A stretch of DNA of 64,000 nucleotides from Brachypterus glaber (Eukaryota; Arthropoda; Insecta; Coleoptera; Kateretidae), in contig OY294046.1 of the NCBI GenBank assembly GCA_958510825.1, positions 50,635,794 to 50,699,793 on the forward strand. The letters are read 5' to 3'. The notes beneath the pieces are model-generated. The model saw only the letters and a list, made by a program, of their open reading frames with translations, ran no database searches and was not told the origin of the DNA. A program made the position numbers and the translations under genes. Positions 10,491 to 22,550 of the stretch are shown one piece after another (position 1 is the stretch's first letter; every line of letters begins with the position of its first letter).

Positions 10491-11034
10491 AATAATTAAC
10501 AAAAACAATAAATATCTCATATTCAACGACAAATAATAGTATTTATATAAAACATTTTACTATTCCTTAAAACGACTTTTGTTTGATTAACGCAGTCGTC
10601 CCTCCGAAGTGACTGATCGATTTCGTGCTTTTTAGCACTCTTCAGAGCCACATATCGGTAGTAGGGACAACTACGAAAATCAAATCCATGGGATTAAGAA
10701 ATAGTAAAATGTTTTATATAGATTTTTTAAATTTGTAAATATCAAACAATTTAATTTAGTTTAATAGTATTTATATTTTATACTGCTTCCTCTCATGGAA
10801 ATTTGATATATTTGATAATGTGCTAGCTATGTTAAACGTTAACAAACTCTAGCAAATGCCAGCAGTCTAAACTCAGACAAAAGAAGGGATACACTGCTGG
10901 CATTTGCTAGAGTTTGTTAACGTTTAACATAGCTAGCACATTATCAAATATATCAAATCCATGAAAGGAAGCAGTATAAAATATAAATACTATTATTTGT
11001 CGTGGAAAATGATATATCTATTGTTTTTGTTGAT
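10491..11034. repeat. Nested foldback element
   Basis: The outer arms (AACAAAAACAATAAATATCT at 10499 and its inverse at about 11009-11030) enclose an inner hairpin of about 105-bp arms: 10750-10862 against 10880-10990, with ACTGCTGGCATTTGCTAGAG at the turn. Between them is a CG-richer stretch (10585-10672) with GTCGTCCCT and GGGACAACT in opposite orientation. Non-coding. Confidence 0.7.
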
Positions 11035-11655
11035 TACACAGCCCCACAAAAAGGCCATGACATAATATCGTGACTATGGTGATCCGACGTAGTTTTCGAT
11101 GCTAAAAACGAATCCGACCTCAGAATAGCCAATATACGCTCAAAATTTTGCGCTAGGGCTAAAAAAAACCCTAAAATAGGGTTAAACCATACTTGGCACA
11201 TTATGACAATAAATAGGTCTTAAAAAATGTACTGATTTTAGTGAGGTGCTCAGACTACCCTAAAGTAGGGTAAAATCGCCCTAAAATGGGGTTAACCATC
11301 CTTTAGGTGAAAATAGATTAATAAATGAATAAAATGGACGAAGAACGAAAAAGGTATTTTAGGCAATTTCAGACAATAAACCAGGAGTTAGTAAAGTATA
11401 TGATATATTTTGAAATTTTTTACAAAAATACATAGAACAGACGTAGGTAAATATAACAAAATAACGAGATAATATTTAACTGTAACTAACCTGGGCCCCT
11501 GAATAAAGTGACATTAAACTTATGTAACGTTTAATGCAATTATTTAGGGTTCCTATGACTAACAAGTTTCAAAAACGTTTTTTAGACATGTAAAAATGGA
11601 AACATTTCAAAAACGCATTAAAAAATACTATAGGAGGGGCTTTTAAAAAGCTATT
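11035..11655. other. Intergenic, short CCCTAAAATAGGG motifs
   Basis: No gene seen. The palindromic word ACCCTAAARTAGGGT recurs at about 11170, 11258 and 11278 and may be the remnant of a small element. Confidence 0.4.
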
Positions 11656-11659
11656 ACGA

Positions 11660-11733
11660 ACACACCATTCTTGTTCATAAAGAAATTTAAATATTACACA
11701 CCGTTCTTATTCATAAAGAAAATTAAATATTAA
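11660..11733. repeat. Tandem duplication, unit about 37 bp
   Basis: Two adjacent copies of ACACACCATTCTTGTTCATA followed by AAGAAATTTAAATATT, differing at a few positions. Confidence 0.7.
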
Positions 11734-11815
11734 TATTTTCACTATTTTCTTTCCATTAATTCAAATTGAATTGTTCAGTTTTAATTCAGCAAAACTTCTA
11801 ATAATAATTACACTA

Positions 11816-12104
11816 GTCTACAAAAAAATAAAATAAAAATTCTTCTCCAAGGACTAAACCTATCATGTATTTTTGTATGCTGAAACCGAATTTTCAATTT
11901 AAAAATTTTTCTACCGCGTATATTTCGAGTAAATCCCGGTTTTTATAGTCAAAATACCGTATTTTTACAATAAAAACCGGGATTTACTCGAAATCTACGG
12001 GGTAGAAAATTTTTTAAATTAAAAATTCGTTTTCAGCACACAAAAATACATGAGACATGATAGGTTTAGTCCTTGGAGAAGATTTTTATTTTTTTTTTGT
12101 AGAC
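11816..12104. repeat. Foldback MITE downstream of HEATR1
   Basis: GTCTACAAAAAAATAAAATA at the left and its inverse ending TTTTGTAGAC at the right; the arms are about 130 bp and meet at a centre near 11955. AAGGACTAAACCTATCATG and its inverse lie in the arms. Confidence 0.75.
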
Positions 12105-12169
12105 ATTTTTTGATTGGACTTTTTTTGTTAAATAAGCTAAATTTAAGAAAACCTGAACATACGAAATTG

Positions 12170-12171
<2 letters not shown>

Positions 12172-12210
<39 letters not shown>
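12172..12210. repeat. (TA)n microsatellite
   Basis: A perfect run of about 19 TA units in the 3' flank of HEATR1. Confidence 0.9.
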
Positions 12211-12214
<4 letters not shown>

Positions 12215-12261
12215 TATTTATTTATATTTAATAAATATTGAATATATTCAATAATTATTGA

Positions 12262-15200
12262 CTAAAAATATTTCTGTAAAGGTTCGCCCAAAATCTTTTC
12301 CATTTCTTGGACAGCCTTTTTAGTAGCCTTTTCTACACTTTCTTCTTCATCTTCTAGCAACTCAGCCAAAAACGGTATAGTTTCGGGCAAAAGCGGCAAA
12401 AAGTCTTCCCCTATCTTCCTAACTAGTTCCGACAGACAATATAAAGCCGCAAGTCTAATCTCACGATCAGTACTCCTCATTTTCAACAAGATCTGGTAAT
12501 TCATTTGTTTCCATAACGCGTCATCAGCCACAGCTACCGCAAAATTACATATACACGGTGTCAACAATTTTTCATTTCGCGTTTTTAAATCTTCGATATT
12601 ATTTTCTAGCTGATCTACGATCGGTTGCAGAAGAACCTCGAACCTATCCTTATTTACAAACTTGTGAGTATCGTACAAGAAGACGGCGTTTAGTGTTTTC
12701 AAGACGTTTTCTAGCAATAAAACATTCTTTTCTTCTTCCTCAAAATATAAATCGTCAGATTTTGTATTGTTACACTCGTCCAAGATCTTCGCTGCGTTAT
12801 TCAAGAAATGACCAGCAAAAAGGACGAATAGTCCTTTCAAAGATTGGGCTATACCACTCGAAAGACCATAAAAAGTTATAACTCGCTCGTTTTTAGAATC
12901 ACTTCTTGTCGCCCAGTCAAATAGTTTATAATAAATTGGTCTAAAACTGCTTTCTGACAGCTTCAAAATCAGAACTGTAAATGATTTGATTATATGACTT
13001 TCTATATCATTTGCAACATCAAGATCGCATGTTTTATCAGCTCTAAATTGTAGGGCATTTAAGAAAAACGTAGTTAACTCAGATAAATTTGTAGTTATAT
13101 CAACACCTTTCAAGTTATTCAAACTTTCAGCTAGTATTTCCATCAAAGCACTTATACCATCAAAAATTTGCTTATCAATTAGTTTTTGATAACACTTTTC
13201 CACTGCTGGAATCAAAACTCTTTGAGGTATCACTTTTCCTATAGTTTCTCGAATTGCCATTAGTTTATTTGAAGTGGGCAGTATTTTTTGATCATCCGTT
13301 TTTATACACCACTTACTGTTCACTAATGAAAGCTGGAACAGCAAATTTTGTAAATATGGACTAATAAACAACGGTAGACTGTCTAAAACTTTTTGTACAG
13401 CTGTTATGGCACTCAGTAGCAACAAATTAGGTATTTGTAACTTTTTACTCTGTTTCAAAATCTTTGTTAAGGCTGGAATAAAGTTTTCTAAACAGGTAAT
13501 AGCATGTGCTCTGAGATAAACACATAATTCTGCTAAACATAAAATCGCTGAGGCTAAAACATTATTTTCAGCTTTACCCGAAGCAACTAATGCTGTTATA
13601 AATTCTAATATATTTACGAATTTTTGAGGATTTTCTTTAGCTAAAAATTGTATTAATAGTTTCAAGGATAATAAGGCTATTTGTATTATAACTTCTTGAT
13701 CCTGGTCAACCTTGGATTTCTTTAACAATTCTATTATATTCATAATAGGTGGTACCAACGCATATAGTTCTTTCTCTTCGCATTTCCCAAAGAAATGTGA
13801 TTCGTGTTGTAACTTTGTGTTAAATAACTCTAGAGCTCTGCGTCTTATGGTGCTTAAATCATGATCCATTAGACCTCGAATGACCAATAGGAACATTTGT
13901 GGAGTCAATAGTGCATTCAAACTGTCCAAAACATCATGCGAATGGTTTAATATAACTTTCCAGTATTGTGCTTGAGGTGTATTCGAATTTTTTTCAGAAA
14001 CATGACTAATTCTTTGTATAAATGTTAATACATGTACTATACAATCTTTATACAAAGCTTCTAACTCTAATATTTCATCGTCAGGCAATAAGGCTACTTG
14101 ATTGACGAACTCTTTTGATGACAAAAAGTTTGAAACGAAAAGCAAAAGTGTGTATTTGTAATGTCTGAATTGTTTAGGTGTGTTATTTGCAATATTAAAA
14201 GTGGCACATTCGTCTTGTATAGGTTTATAGTCATCTTTTTCGTCTGGCAATTCCTTAAGATATTTAACCAGTTTAATAACATTAAATATAATACATTCTG
14301 GATCAAATTCTATACATAAAGCTTTAGCAATTTCCAATCTTTTCGGCGTGGCGTTGTCGGATCTTTTTTCTTCATTACTATGCAATACGTGTGATTCGAA
14401 TATTAACAGCAGGAAAAGATAAAGATATTCTTTAGCATTTATAGTGTCCAGTAATTGTTTATACAGTTTTAATCTTCTATGTTCTGGAACGTCGATTATA
14501 GCATCAACAAAAACCCTTAATACCTTCGATATATTATGAATCTGGCTATCTTTGACCAGAATCGGAATAATAGTATCAATTATTTTGGAAATAATTTGAA
14601 AACTATAAGCGTCGTCATGACGTAATACGGAAGACCCCATAAACGTAAAAATGGCCATAATATGGTGCAAAACTTGTCTAGGTACCAAATGTGCGGTTTT
14701 GGCCAATACCAAAAGTGCATGGTGGTGCGTTTGTGGATTTTGTGAAGCTCTTATACACTGCACTATTAATTCCATATTAAAAATGGTTTCTGGAAGCTTT
14801 TGGTCTTCTAATTTTGTACAACAGTGTAAAATTAAAGAAAGAAGTAGTTGTTTAGTGTATTCTACAACGCTTTGCTCATCAAAATCAAGACATTTCTTTA
14901 ATATGTCAAAAAGCAGGGGTAGTATTACCTTGATATTACGCATTTTCTTTTTATCTTGTATAAATTCAAGTACTGTTACGCCTTTTTTCCATTGTAAAGT
15001 ATCCAAGATATCTATTGTAGGTACTATGCTAATTCTACGTTTTCTACTGGGGTCGATTTTAGGAGATTTAACTTCCTTCATTTCTAAAAGTAAAGGCATA
15101 ATGGAATTACAGTCTAAATCTATATGCTTAAATACCCTGCTCGCGGCGGGCAAAATTTCTGGATTTTGATTTTTAGTAGAAATATCTATGATTAAATTTA

Positions 15201-18200
15201 GTAGTGTTTTAGTCTGATCTTCCTTTAGATTATTAAAAACTTCCTTTTCAAATTGATTTAGTACCAAAACACACGGGAAAGTGCGTTTTCCCGACTTTAA
15301 TATCGTTATATCTTCCGACTTCAAACAGTTTTCAATCAGTTTCCAGATGCTTGATGTTTTTTCAACGTTTTTCATCAAAGGACCGTCAATTTTAAGTATA
15401 TTTTGTACTAAAACGCTAGATTCAAACTCGTTTAAATGTTTAGTCTCTCCGTTATTTTTTTCCATGAGCTTAAGTGCTTTTCCACTTATTTCTCGGAAAA
15501 TTTCTAAAGAATTAATGTGAGAATACAATTTTAATATACCGGAGGATACATAGATAGGAATATCATCCTCTGATGCATTTTCTATCATCTTTTTCCGAAT
15601 CGAATTTAAATATTTCACCTGTTTTTTACCTTTAGTGTTTTCAGGGGATAATATATTAAACATTATTAAAGGAATTTGATCATGATCAATAACAATTTCT
15701 TCTTTTTGATTAAGAACACCTTCTAGCAGGTAAAAATAGGACTTATCGTAATTTTCTTGTGACTTGCTTCTTTTATACAAAATTTCTAATATTTCCAAAC
15801 TAGTTTTTCTTAGTTCATCTTCAACATTATTACACAATATCAACAAATAACTTACGGTTAATTTAGAGAAACTTATAAGTGATTCACTATTATTAAAATT
15901 TAAAACCAAAGTTTTAGTAAGTTGCAAAAAGGATTCTTTAGTTTTTAACTCCAAAAAATCATTTTCTGAGCATATAACGTTTAATATAAAATCAACTTTT
16001 ATCTGCAAGTCTGAACAAAAATAATTCAAGAACGTATCTGTTAGTGTTTTATACGTGTTTGTATCAAGTGATAAAATATTCATTATTATAATGTAAAAAT
16101 TGTATTGCTTTTCACTGAAATCCGAAAGAGATAAGTTTCTGTTATTCTTTTTAGTCTTTTTAATAACATTTTCTATACAATCGATAAATCCGCCCATGGG
16201 AAAATGACCATAAGCTATTTCTATATATTTAACTATATTTGAATGACTAGTTTTAAAGTTTGTATTAATATTTTTTTGATAATTTAACAAAACTTCTAAA
16301 ACCAAGGAAGAAATTTCAAGACACGTATTTTTAGGTAAAATATTTGTCAAAATCAAGGAGGAAATATACTTAAATAAGTTATCCTTGGTTTCTTCAGGTA
16401 TTTTAAGTAAAGCTTCTAAAAAGTGCCTAACAACTTCTAAATCATTGTTGTTTTGTAAACAACCAATCACAAAAGTATTAAACGTTTCGAAATTATCAAT
16501 TTTGAGCAATTTGGTTGAATAGTTTTTGAATAGTACATGCTTTGTTATATAACTGTCTAGAAAAGAAATATTTTTCTTAAATTCTACATTATCTTTGACG
16601 ATTAGAAAGGGAAATATTGCCAAGAATACTTCCCAATCACAATTTTCATCGAGTTTTCCTAGTAAACTAACTACTCTACCAGCTAAACTCCGCCAATCAC
16701 CGGTTTTACATTTTTTTGACAGTTTTATCAGTGCGTTTTTTAACTCGATTTTATCAAATAACTCATACTTAACATCAGCTATGTCTAAAGTCTTCTTAAC
16801 CACTTTGCAGTTATCATCATGTAACCTCTCTATAAGTAATCCTTTGATAGCTTCGCGGTCTTCCTCGTTGATGCTGCTCGAGTTGTTTTTCAAATAGGTT
16901 ATGGCCTCAGTCCTGATTTTTTCATTCGCGTGACAAAGATTTTCGATAAGTTCAAATTTGCCTTTGTATGCGTTTGTATTTTTTAAAATCTTCTGTAAGT
17001 TTGACTTTTGTTTAGTGTGTTCGTGGCTGGACATGATTTTACAAACGACTTTGTCAAACTGGGTTGGGTATTGAATCTGACACATTTGTATGATTTCAGT
17101 CAAGTAATTTTTTAGCTCTTCATCTTTGTTAATTTTGCTTGTCATGGAATTCAGTACAGAACTAAAAATAATACAAATAATTTAAATTGCATGGTTAATA
17201 GGGTGCTTTTTTTTTTCGACTATTTTTTTTTTCGGTCCCATCACGAAATTTTGTTGGAAGTACCCTAAAAAAATCCCTCAAAATTTTAGCCCTTAATATT
17301 AATATTAAGTAGTGGACCAAGGCATGTAAAGATTTCCCATTGAAAATACACGTAAACTTTGATTTGTTTTATTTAAATTTCTATAGCTTAGCGGCATTTT
17401 ATGGCATCGCTTCGACCATAGACAGGTATTTCTCAAAATTGAATGCTCTACAAAAGTGCCCATTGCGGCATAATCATACTGGTGAGGTAGTTTGGGCCAC
17501 CAAACCCAATTTTTTCATAAAATTTACGTTTTTCTGTCCGTATCTCGTAATTGACAAGAGATACAAAAAATATTCAAATGACAAACTTGTAGGAAATTTA
17601 ATTTCCTACAAAAATGGTTCTTGACACTAAATCGCTAACATCAATATTTCTTGAAAATACACGTAGTATTTTCAATGGGAAATCTTTAAATGCCTTGGTC
17701 CACTACTTAATATTAATATTAAGGGCTAAAATTTTAAGGGAATTTTTTTTTAGGGTACTTCCAACAAAATTTCGTGATGGGACCGAAAAAAAAATAGTCG
17801 AAAAAAAAAAGCACCCTAATGGTTATGTTCTGGTAAAAATGCTCGTAAAATGCAAAATTAGTGCATAATTTTTTATGTATATAGACAGTTAGACAGGCTG
17901 ACTACCTTTGTTCCAATTTTTAAGAGTCGTATTTTTTTGTTGATATTTCTCATTTTCACGCTGAGCCGGACCATGTTTCTTGTCGGCTTTCGAAGACCTT
18001 AATATTTATTTTAGAAATTATGTGAATAACGGTCATGATTTTTACAAAATTTATTGCGCCGTTTTTGAGAAAAAAGATTTGTATTTGGTTTACAAAAAAT
18101 ATTTTGCATCAGAAAATGAGAACTATGTACTATGTAAATTTATTTATTTATTTTGGCGTAAAATTTATTATCTAAAATATTTTTTTATCTCTCTTACTTT

Positions 18201-21117
18201 CCCCAAGGAAAGTCTTGCGTTAGTAAAAAAATAAAAAATAAATATTTTTTTTACGTTTCTTACTGTTTTATGTCCAAAATAACATGATTTCCGTAAAAAA
18301 ACACGGTCTGTCTGTCCGAGAAATTTGTGAGCACTATAACTCTTAGCTTAAATATGGATTTTTTTTTGTGTTTTCTTATTGATTATAAATTTTGGCATTT
18401 TGAAAAATTATATTGACAAGTAATCGACACTCCCAAGCAACAAGGATGTAACTCAAGTTAGATCCATTTTGAGTTATACTCATAAGTAAACGCCTTGAAA
18501 AAAGACACACATGGTGGTACTACTCAGGTTTCTCCACAGTCCACTTTAAGCAAAAGTTTACTTAAAATCACTAAAGTAAAAAATTCTAAACTTGAATATT
18601 ATTAGAAACAAACAGCAAATAAACAATCAATACTTAAACAGTTAAATAGAGAATTTTATAAGCTTTCAAATGATGTATCACATGACTTACTTTTCCACTT
18701 CAATCATTTACCCACCCTTAAATAACAAAAAAATATATTTTAGGAATTTAGCTGTCATAAAAAATGACAATATATGAGTTACGGCTTTGTTGCTTGGGGG
18801 TATCGTAATGACATTTTATGAACATCTGTTTTTGAAAGTTTAGGGCCCCCAAACCAAGGGCGGATTTAGGGGGACATGGGGGCCATGGCCCCCCACCAGC
18901 GAGATATATTAGCATAGAAATTTTATTTTTGGTGAATGCGCAATTTTTTTTCCTTATGGAGCCCCCCCTTAAAATGAAATAAATCCGCCCCTGACCCAAA
19001 CGACCTCTAAATGAACCACGATCAAATGCAAAACAATTAAAGTATTGCCCTAGGGAAGAATAATTTAACATATAGTTAGTTTTCCCAAATTCAGTTTGAA
19101 ATTTGTGTAACATGTAACATTTTTTTGTAACTATAATAATTTTTAAAAATCATAGTTATTTATTTTTTTATTATCCCATATGCCCATTAGAAAGTAAATC
19201 TTTTGAAAAGTAAGCAAACATAATTAAAAAAAAAAATCAAATTAGTTTAGCAGATTTTCAATACATTTACTTAATTGCGTAGGTGTACTTTCAAATTTTA
19301 AAGCGTACATAATGCGCACTTAAGCTGCATGATTTTTATTGCCAAATCGATTATTAAATTTATAAGTAAACTAAAATATGCAAGAAAGTGCCTGTAAGGA
19401 GTACAACCTGAAATACAAATAAATTGACTATCAAGTAAATTTTTGAGACCCAAATTAAGGTGTACACATGTAACAACGGAATGACCCCAATATACTTTAC
19501 ATTTTGTAAAAATCATTGTCCGAGCATCATATAATTAATTTCTAAAATAAAAATTCGGGTTTTCGAAAAACGAGAAAAAAAATCTTGTTCCGTGTTTTTA
19601 TCGCTTTTTTTCGTTTTTTTTAATCTATATTTCAGATGTCATTTATAAATGATATGAAACTAAATTAAAAAAAGAACACAAAAAATTTGGACTTTGAATT
19701 TTGTTTGTCTTTTTCCTATTCTATTGCCCACAGTGGTGATATAATTTACAGATGATTCCTTATTTAAGTGATGATAGGTATTCTTTAAAGTCGAGTACCC
19801 AACAAGATAATCATACTAAAAAATGCAAAAGTTTAATCAAATAAGCAATATTTTTTGGTGAATGCGCATTTTTTTTAAAGCACCCTACAAAGTTTAAAAA
19901 GTCAGCCACTCTTATCCTAATGTTTAATTTCGATTTTTTAACAGCAATAAAAATTAATTAACTTACCTAAAAAAAGTTTCTATAAAACTTTCATTGAACT
20001 TTATATGATTTATCAATTGTTTCAAAAAATCTTTAACAACTGGATCATTTTCCTCCATCAAAAATCGGACAAAATTACTAAAAATTTGCTTTAAAAATGG
20101 ATAAATATGTGCTGATCTATTTAGCTCATTTAATATGCTAGGAATCCATTTTTTCTGCACCATGTTTTTAATGGCAGCATCTGGGACATTTTTGTAAGGT
20201 ACCTGAGACTGATACAACAGTAAAAATACCATACAAGATTCAGTTTTTAAACCTTCACATTTTAAATCAGATATCTTTTCAACCAACGAGTCCAACAATT
20301 TATCAGATAAAGTAGTTTTTGCAACCAATCTTGCTACAATTACATAACAAGAAGCACAATAATCTGGTATTTGTGAGTTCAGGCCTCTTAAAAGAAATGG
20401 CAACATTTGGGAGATTTGATCTTCTTTAATTTCACTTGAATACTCGATGGCTCCTGTGAAAATGGTGCAGCAAAAATTAAAGGCAGCTGTTAGAATGTTG
20501 GGATTTTTATGTTCTTTAATTAAAGTGTCCGCAAAGTTGGCCACAAACTTTAAAAATCCACTGTTTGTAGCTGCATGGGTTAACAAAGCAGATTTTGGTA
20601 AATGAACACCAGGTTTTTGTAATTGTTTTAGAAAATACCATGAATCTCTGTGTTCCTTGAATTGTAACAACTGTAGCACCCTTACAAATATATTTGACTC
20701 ATGGTACGGTAAAATTAACATCAGCAAATCTTCTCGGTTATACTCATTTATAGAATACCTGTTTATTAACCATTCCAGAGCTTTATGTGAACAGTTTAAC
20801 AAAAAATATGGGTTCAAGAGTAGCAAAAACTTTTTTATGTTTTTGTTTAAAAGTCTGTTTGATTCATTGTCTTGAATTGATCTGTTAAAGTCTCTTGAAG
20901 TATGGTGAAACAGGGTGCCTTGAAATTGTGTAAATGCTTCATTTTTTGTGATTAACTCTTGAATTCCTTCTACACCGATTTCGTAAAAAGTCTCTCTTTT
21001 AAGGCCTGCCGCTTCTTTGGGGTCGAATAATAGTGAAGGGCGCTTTTTGTCGCGTATTAAATCATTTGTCTGGGGTACAGCTAACCTTTGTAGCTGTTCT
21101 GCTAAAGAAGTACTCAT
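12262..21117 (-). CDS. HEATR1: HEATR1 / UTP10, U3 snoRNP-associated HEAT-repeat protein
   Basis: Coding exons on the minus strand are 21117-19967 and 17161-12262; joined they make 2,016 codons plus stop. The exon 1 donor reads AG|GTAAGT; the exon 2 acceptor is TTATTTTTAG at 17162. The split codon gives Ser and the frame stays open. The start is the Met at 21117 because upstream sequence is intronic (acceptor at 21126). The N-terminus (STSLAEQLQRLAVPQ, then SLLFDPKEAA and NPYFLL) and C-terminus (PFLAELLEDEEE, ending GEPLQKYF) are those of HEATR1. The BP28CT-type region lies at roughly residues 1700-1860, and the length matches the family (about 2,100). HEATR1 acts in the nucleolus in the t-UTP part of the small-subunit processome, supporting pre-rRNA transcription and early 18S processing. 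AATAAA signals (minus strand) lie at 12222-12217 and 12215-12210. The 2.8 kb intron is packed with repeats. Confidence 0.96.
17199..17818. mobile_element. hAT-type foldback MITE in the HEATR1 intron
   Basis: The ends are TAGGGTGCTTTTTTTTTTCG and its inverse ending GCACCCTA. The flanking 8-bp duplication is ATGGTTAA (17191-17198) against ATGGTTAT (17819-17826), 7 of 8 matching. The arms are about 155 bp (to about 17355 and from about 17662), so the transcript could form a long hairpin. An 8-bp duplication points to the hAT superfamily; no transposase is present. Small open frames inside are not genes. Confidence 0.8.
18190..18365. repeat. Fragment of the TTTCCCCAAGGAAAG repeat family
   Basis: TTACTTTCCCCAAGGAAAGT followed by CTTGCGTTAGTAAAAAA, then GTCTGTCTGTCCGAGAAATT and CTATAACTC. 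The same order is seen in the fuller element at 32066-33162. Confidence 0.65.
18432..18798. repeat. TIR element with CCCAAGCAACAA ends
   Basis: The left end CCCAAGCAACAAGGATGTAA and right end TTTGTTGCTTGGG are inverted; GAGTTATACTCATA and ATATGAGTTAC extend the inner arms loosely. The element at 48302-49726 has the same terminal word but a different interior. It lies in the HEATR1 intron. Confidence 0.6.
18855..18993. mobile_element. hAT-type MITE, GGGGCGGATTTA family, copy 1
   Basis: The ends are CAAGGGCGGATTTA and TAAATCCGCCCCTG-like. The duplication is CCCCAAAC (18847-18854) against ACCCAAAC (18994-19001), 7 of 8. The interior has CCAGCGAGATATATTAGCAT and GGTGAATGCGC. Other copies are at 30085-30217 (inverse orientation) and 46953-47066 (truncated). 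Confidence 0.8.
19002..19966. other. Remainder of the HEATR1 intron
   Basis: AT-rich non-coding sequence up to the exon 1 donor (GTAAGT on the minus strand at 19966-19961). A GGTGAATGCGC stretch at 19857 matches the interior of the GGGGCGGATTTA MITE family, so a fragment of that element is present. Nothing else is delimited. Confidence 0.5.
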
Positions 21118-21125
21118 TTTGTACA

Positions 21126-21607
21126 CTAAAACGAAAAATATAACTAATAAATAAATAAAAAATATGTATTTTACTTCTTAAAACTTACCATCAATAAAAA
21201 ACTGTCAAATACTAAAGAAAAACTACACAACACGTGTCTTTAAGTTTTTGTTTTTAAAATGTTGAGGTTACGCGATTATCATGACGGTTCGAAAAAAATT
21301 TACTAGATAGCGCCACATCATGGAGAAAGAAAATATTTAAAAAAATAATTTAGATTGCATTAAATTAATTTCAACTAATTAAAGTAATATTTATTACCTA
21401 TTTATTATATATGAGAAACTTAATACTTAAAATCAAGTTTTTAAACCAAAATCACCAAATTTATTAAATTTATATACACTAGATGGCGCGGCGTGTACAG
21501 AACTCTGCTTTTAGTAAAAACTTTTTACGTAAACATCAACAAATTTGTGAGGTTAAGATTGGCCACCGGATGAAAATAGTGTTTTTCTTGCATTTTATTC
21601 TAAAATT
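21126..21607. promoter_or_regulatory. Divergent HEATR1-MED20 promoter, with HEATR1 5'UTR intron and CACGTG E-box
   Basis: The HEATR1 start codon (21117) and MED20 start codon (21608) are 490 bp apart and face outward. On the minus strand a donor GTAAGT at 21188-21183 and an acceptor TTCGTTTTAG ending at 21126 define a 63-nt intron in the HEATR1 5'UTR. Upstream of it are TTTGACAGTT (about 21210-21200) and the E-box CACGTG at 21231-21236. Fly Myc acts through CACGTG near the start sites of ribosome-biogenesis genes, so Myc control of HEATR1 is a reasonable inference. No TATA box is evident. Confidence 0.6.
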
Positions 21608-22231
21608 ATGGGGGTAACAATTCTGCAACAGTTCCCCGTCGAGAACAGAACAGGTCCGGCAACTATAGAGTTGTTATCCAAGCGAATAGCGGCCTTAGGG
21701 GCCATACAACAAGGACAATTTTTAGTCGACTGTGAAACCTATTCATCTGTACCTCAATTAGGGCCCCAAAGGACCGTGCACGTTTTACACAACTCCGAAC
21801 AACCAGCAACCGTATTTTCACTGTTGGAGACAGGTTCAAAAACTATCCCATTGGCTACTGATGGCCTTTTTGACTTGTTGATGATGAAAATGTCTAGTTT
21901 TTACACTTCAAAGAAACTAACAAAAGCTGAATCTAAAGGACCTCGTTACGAGATCGGTGACTTTTGTGTTAAACTTGGTACAGTGACTGTAAGTACGAAT
22001 TTCAAGGGAATTTTGGTCGAAGTGGAATATCGGCCATGTATTGTACCTGCAATGTGTTGGGAACTTTTGAGAGAGTTCTTGCAGGGATTTCTTGGATCAA
22101 CAGTACCTAGCAATCCTCCTGCATATTTGCAAAATAAAATGCAAGATGTTTATACTCCTATTGACACTATACACCAATATTTGGAACATTTTACTATGTT
22201 CAGAAAAAGCCCTGCTGGTATGAGGACTTAA
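21608..22231 (+). CDS. MED20: Mediator complex subunit 20
   Basis: A single exon encoding 207 residues, the usual length for MED20 (about 210). The protein starts MGVTILQQFPVENRTGPATI and carries the family hallmarks DCETY at about residue 41, LHNSEQPA at about 60, GTRY-like GPRYEIGDF at about 110, a KLGTVTVSTNFKGILVEVEY strand region and CWELLREFLQGFLG near the C-terminus. MED20 pairs with MED18 (and MED8) in the Mediator head, which bridges activators to RNA polymerase II in the nucleus. An AATAAA overlaps the 3' end (22233-22238) and another lies near 22300. It shares an upstream region with HEATR1. The intronless form could be ancestral or come from an old retrocopy; the frame is intact and Met1 matches the family start. 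Confidence 0.96.
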   Translation: MGVTILQQFPVENRTGPATIELLSKRIAALGAIQQGQFLVDCETYSSVPQLGPQRTVHVLHNSEQPATVFSLLETGSKTIPLATDGLFDLLMMKMSSFYTSKKLTKAESKGPRYEIGDFCVKLGTVTVSTNFKGILVEVEYRPCIVPAMCWELLREFLQGFLGSTVPSNPPAYLQNKMQDVYTPIDTIHQYLEHFTMFRKSPAGMRT

Positions 22232-22550
22232 AAATAAATAAATTGAGATGTTAATTTTAAGAAATAATAGTTAAGGGTAATTTTTAAAAACTTTTTTAAT
22301 AAATTATAAAATATTTAACAAAATATTGTTTTCTAATTTTATCTTTGGATTTTTAAATTTGTTTAGGTAAAAAAAAATTGGAGAATTGGCTTTTTATATT
22401 CTAAACTAGAATCTAGAACTTCTAGTATAACAGATAAAATCAGGGAATGTCTTGTTTATTAGAAATAGAATTTAAAAAGTCCAATAATTTCCGAGAAAAA
22501 AGCATCTCTGTGTTAGAATGCTCTGAGGCTCAGAGTTTGAGCTAAACATA
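22232..22550. other. MED20 3' flank
   Basis: A polyadenylation signal and AT-rich DNA; nothing else seen. Confidence 0.5.

Noticed and set aside
10585..10672. CG-richer segment with a GTGCTTTTTAGCAC hairpin considered as a hammerhead ribozyme or tRNA-derived element
   Set aside because: The conserved hammerhead core words and tRNA A/B boxes are not present in the right arrangement.
12558..12881. 107-codon plus-strand open frame, and similar frames at 14651-15169, 15281-15520 and 16595-16897
   Set aside because: They are antisense shadows of the HEATR1 coding exon; the HEATR1 frame is clearly the real one.
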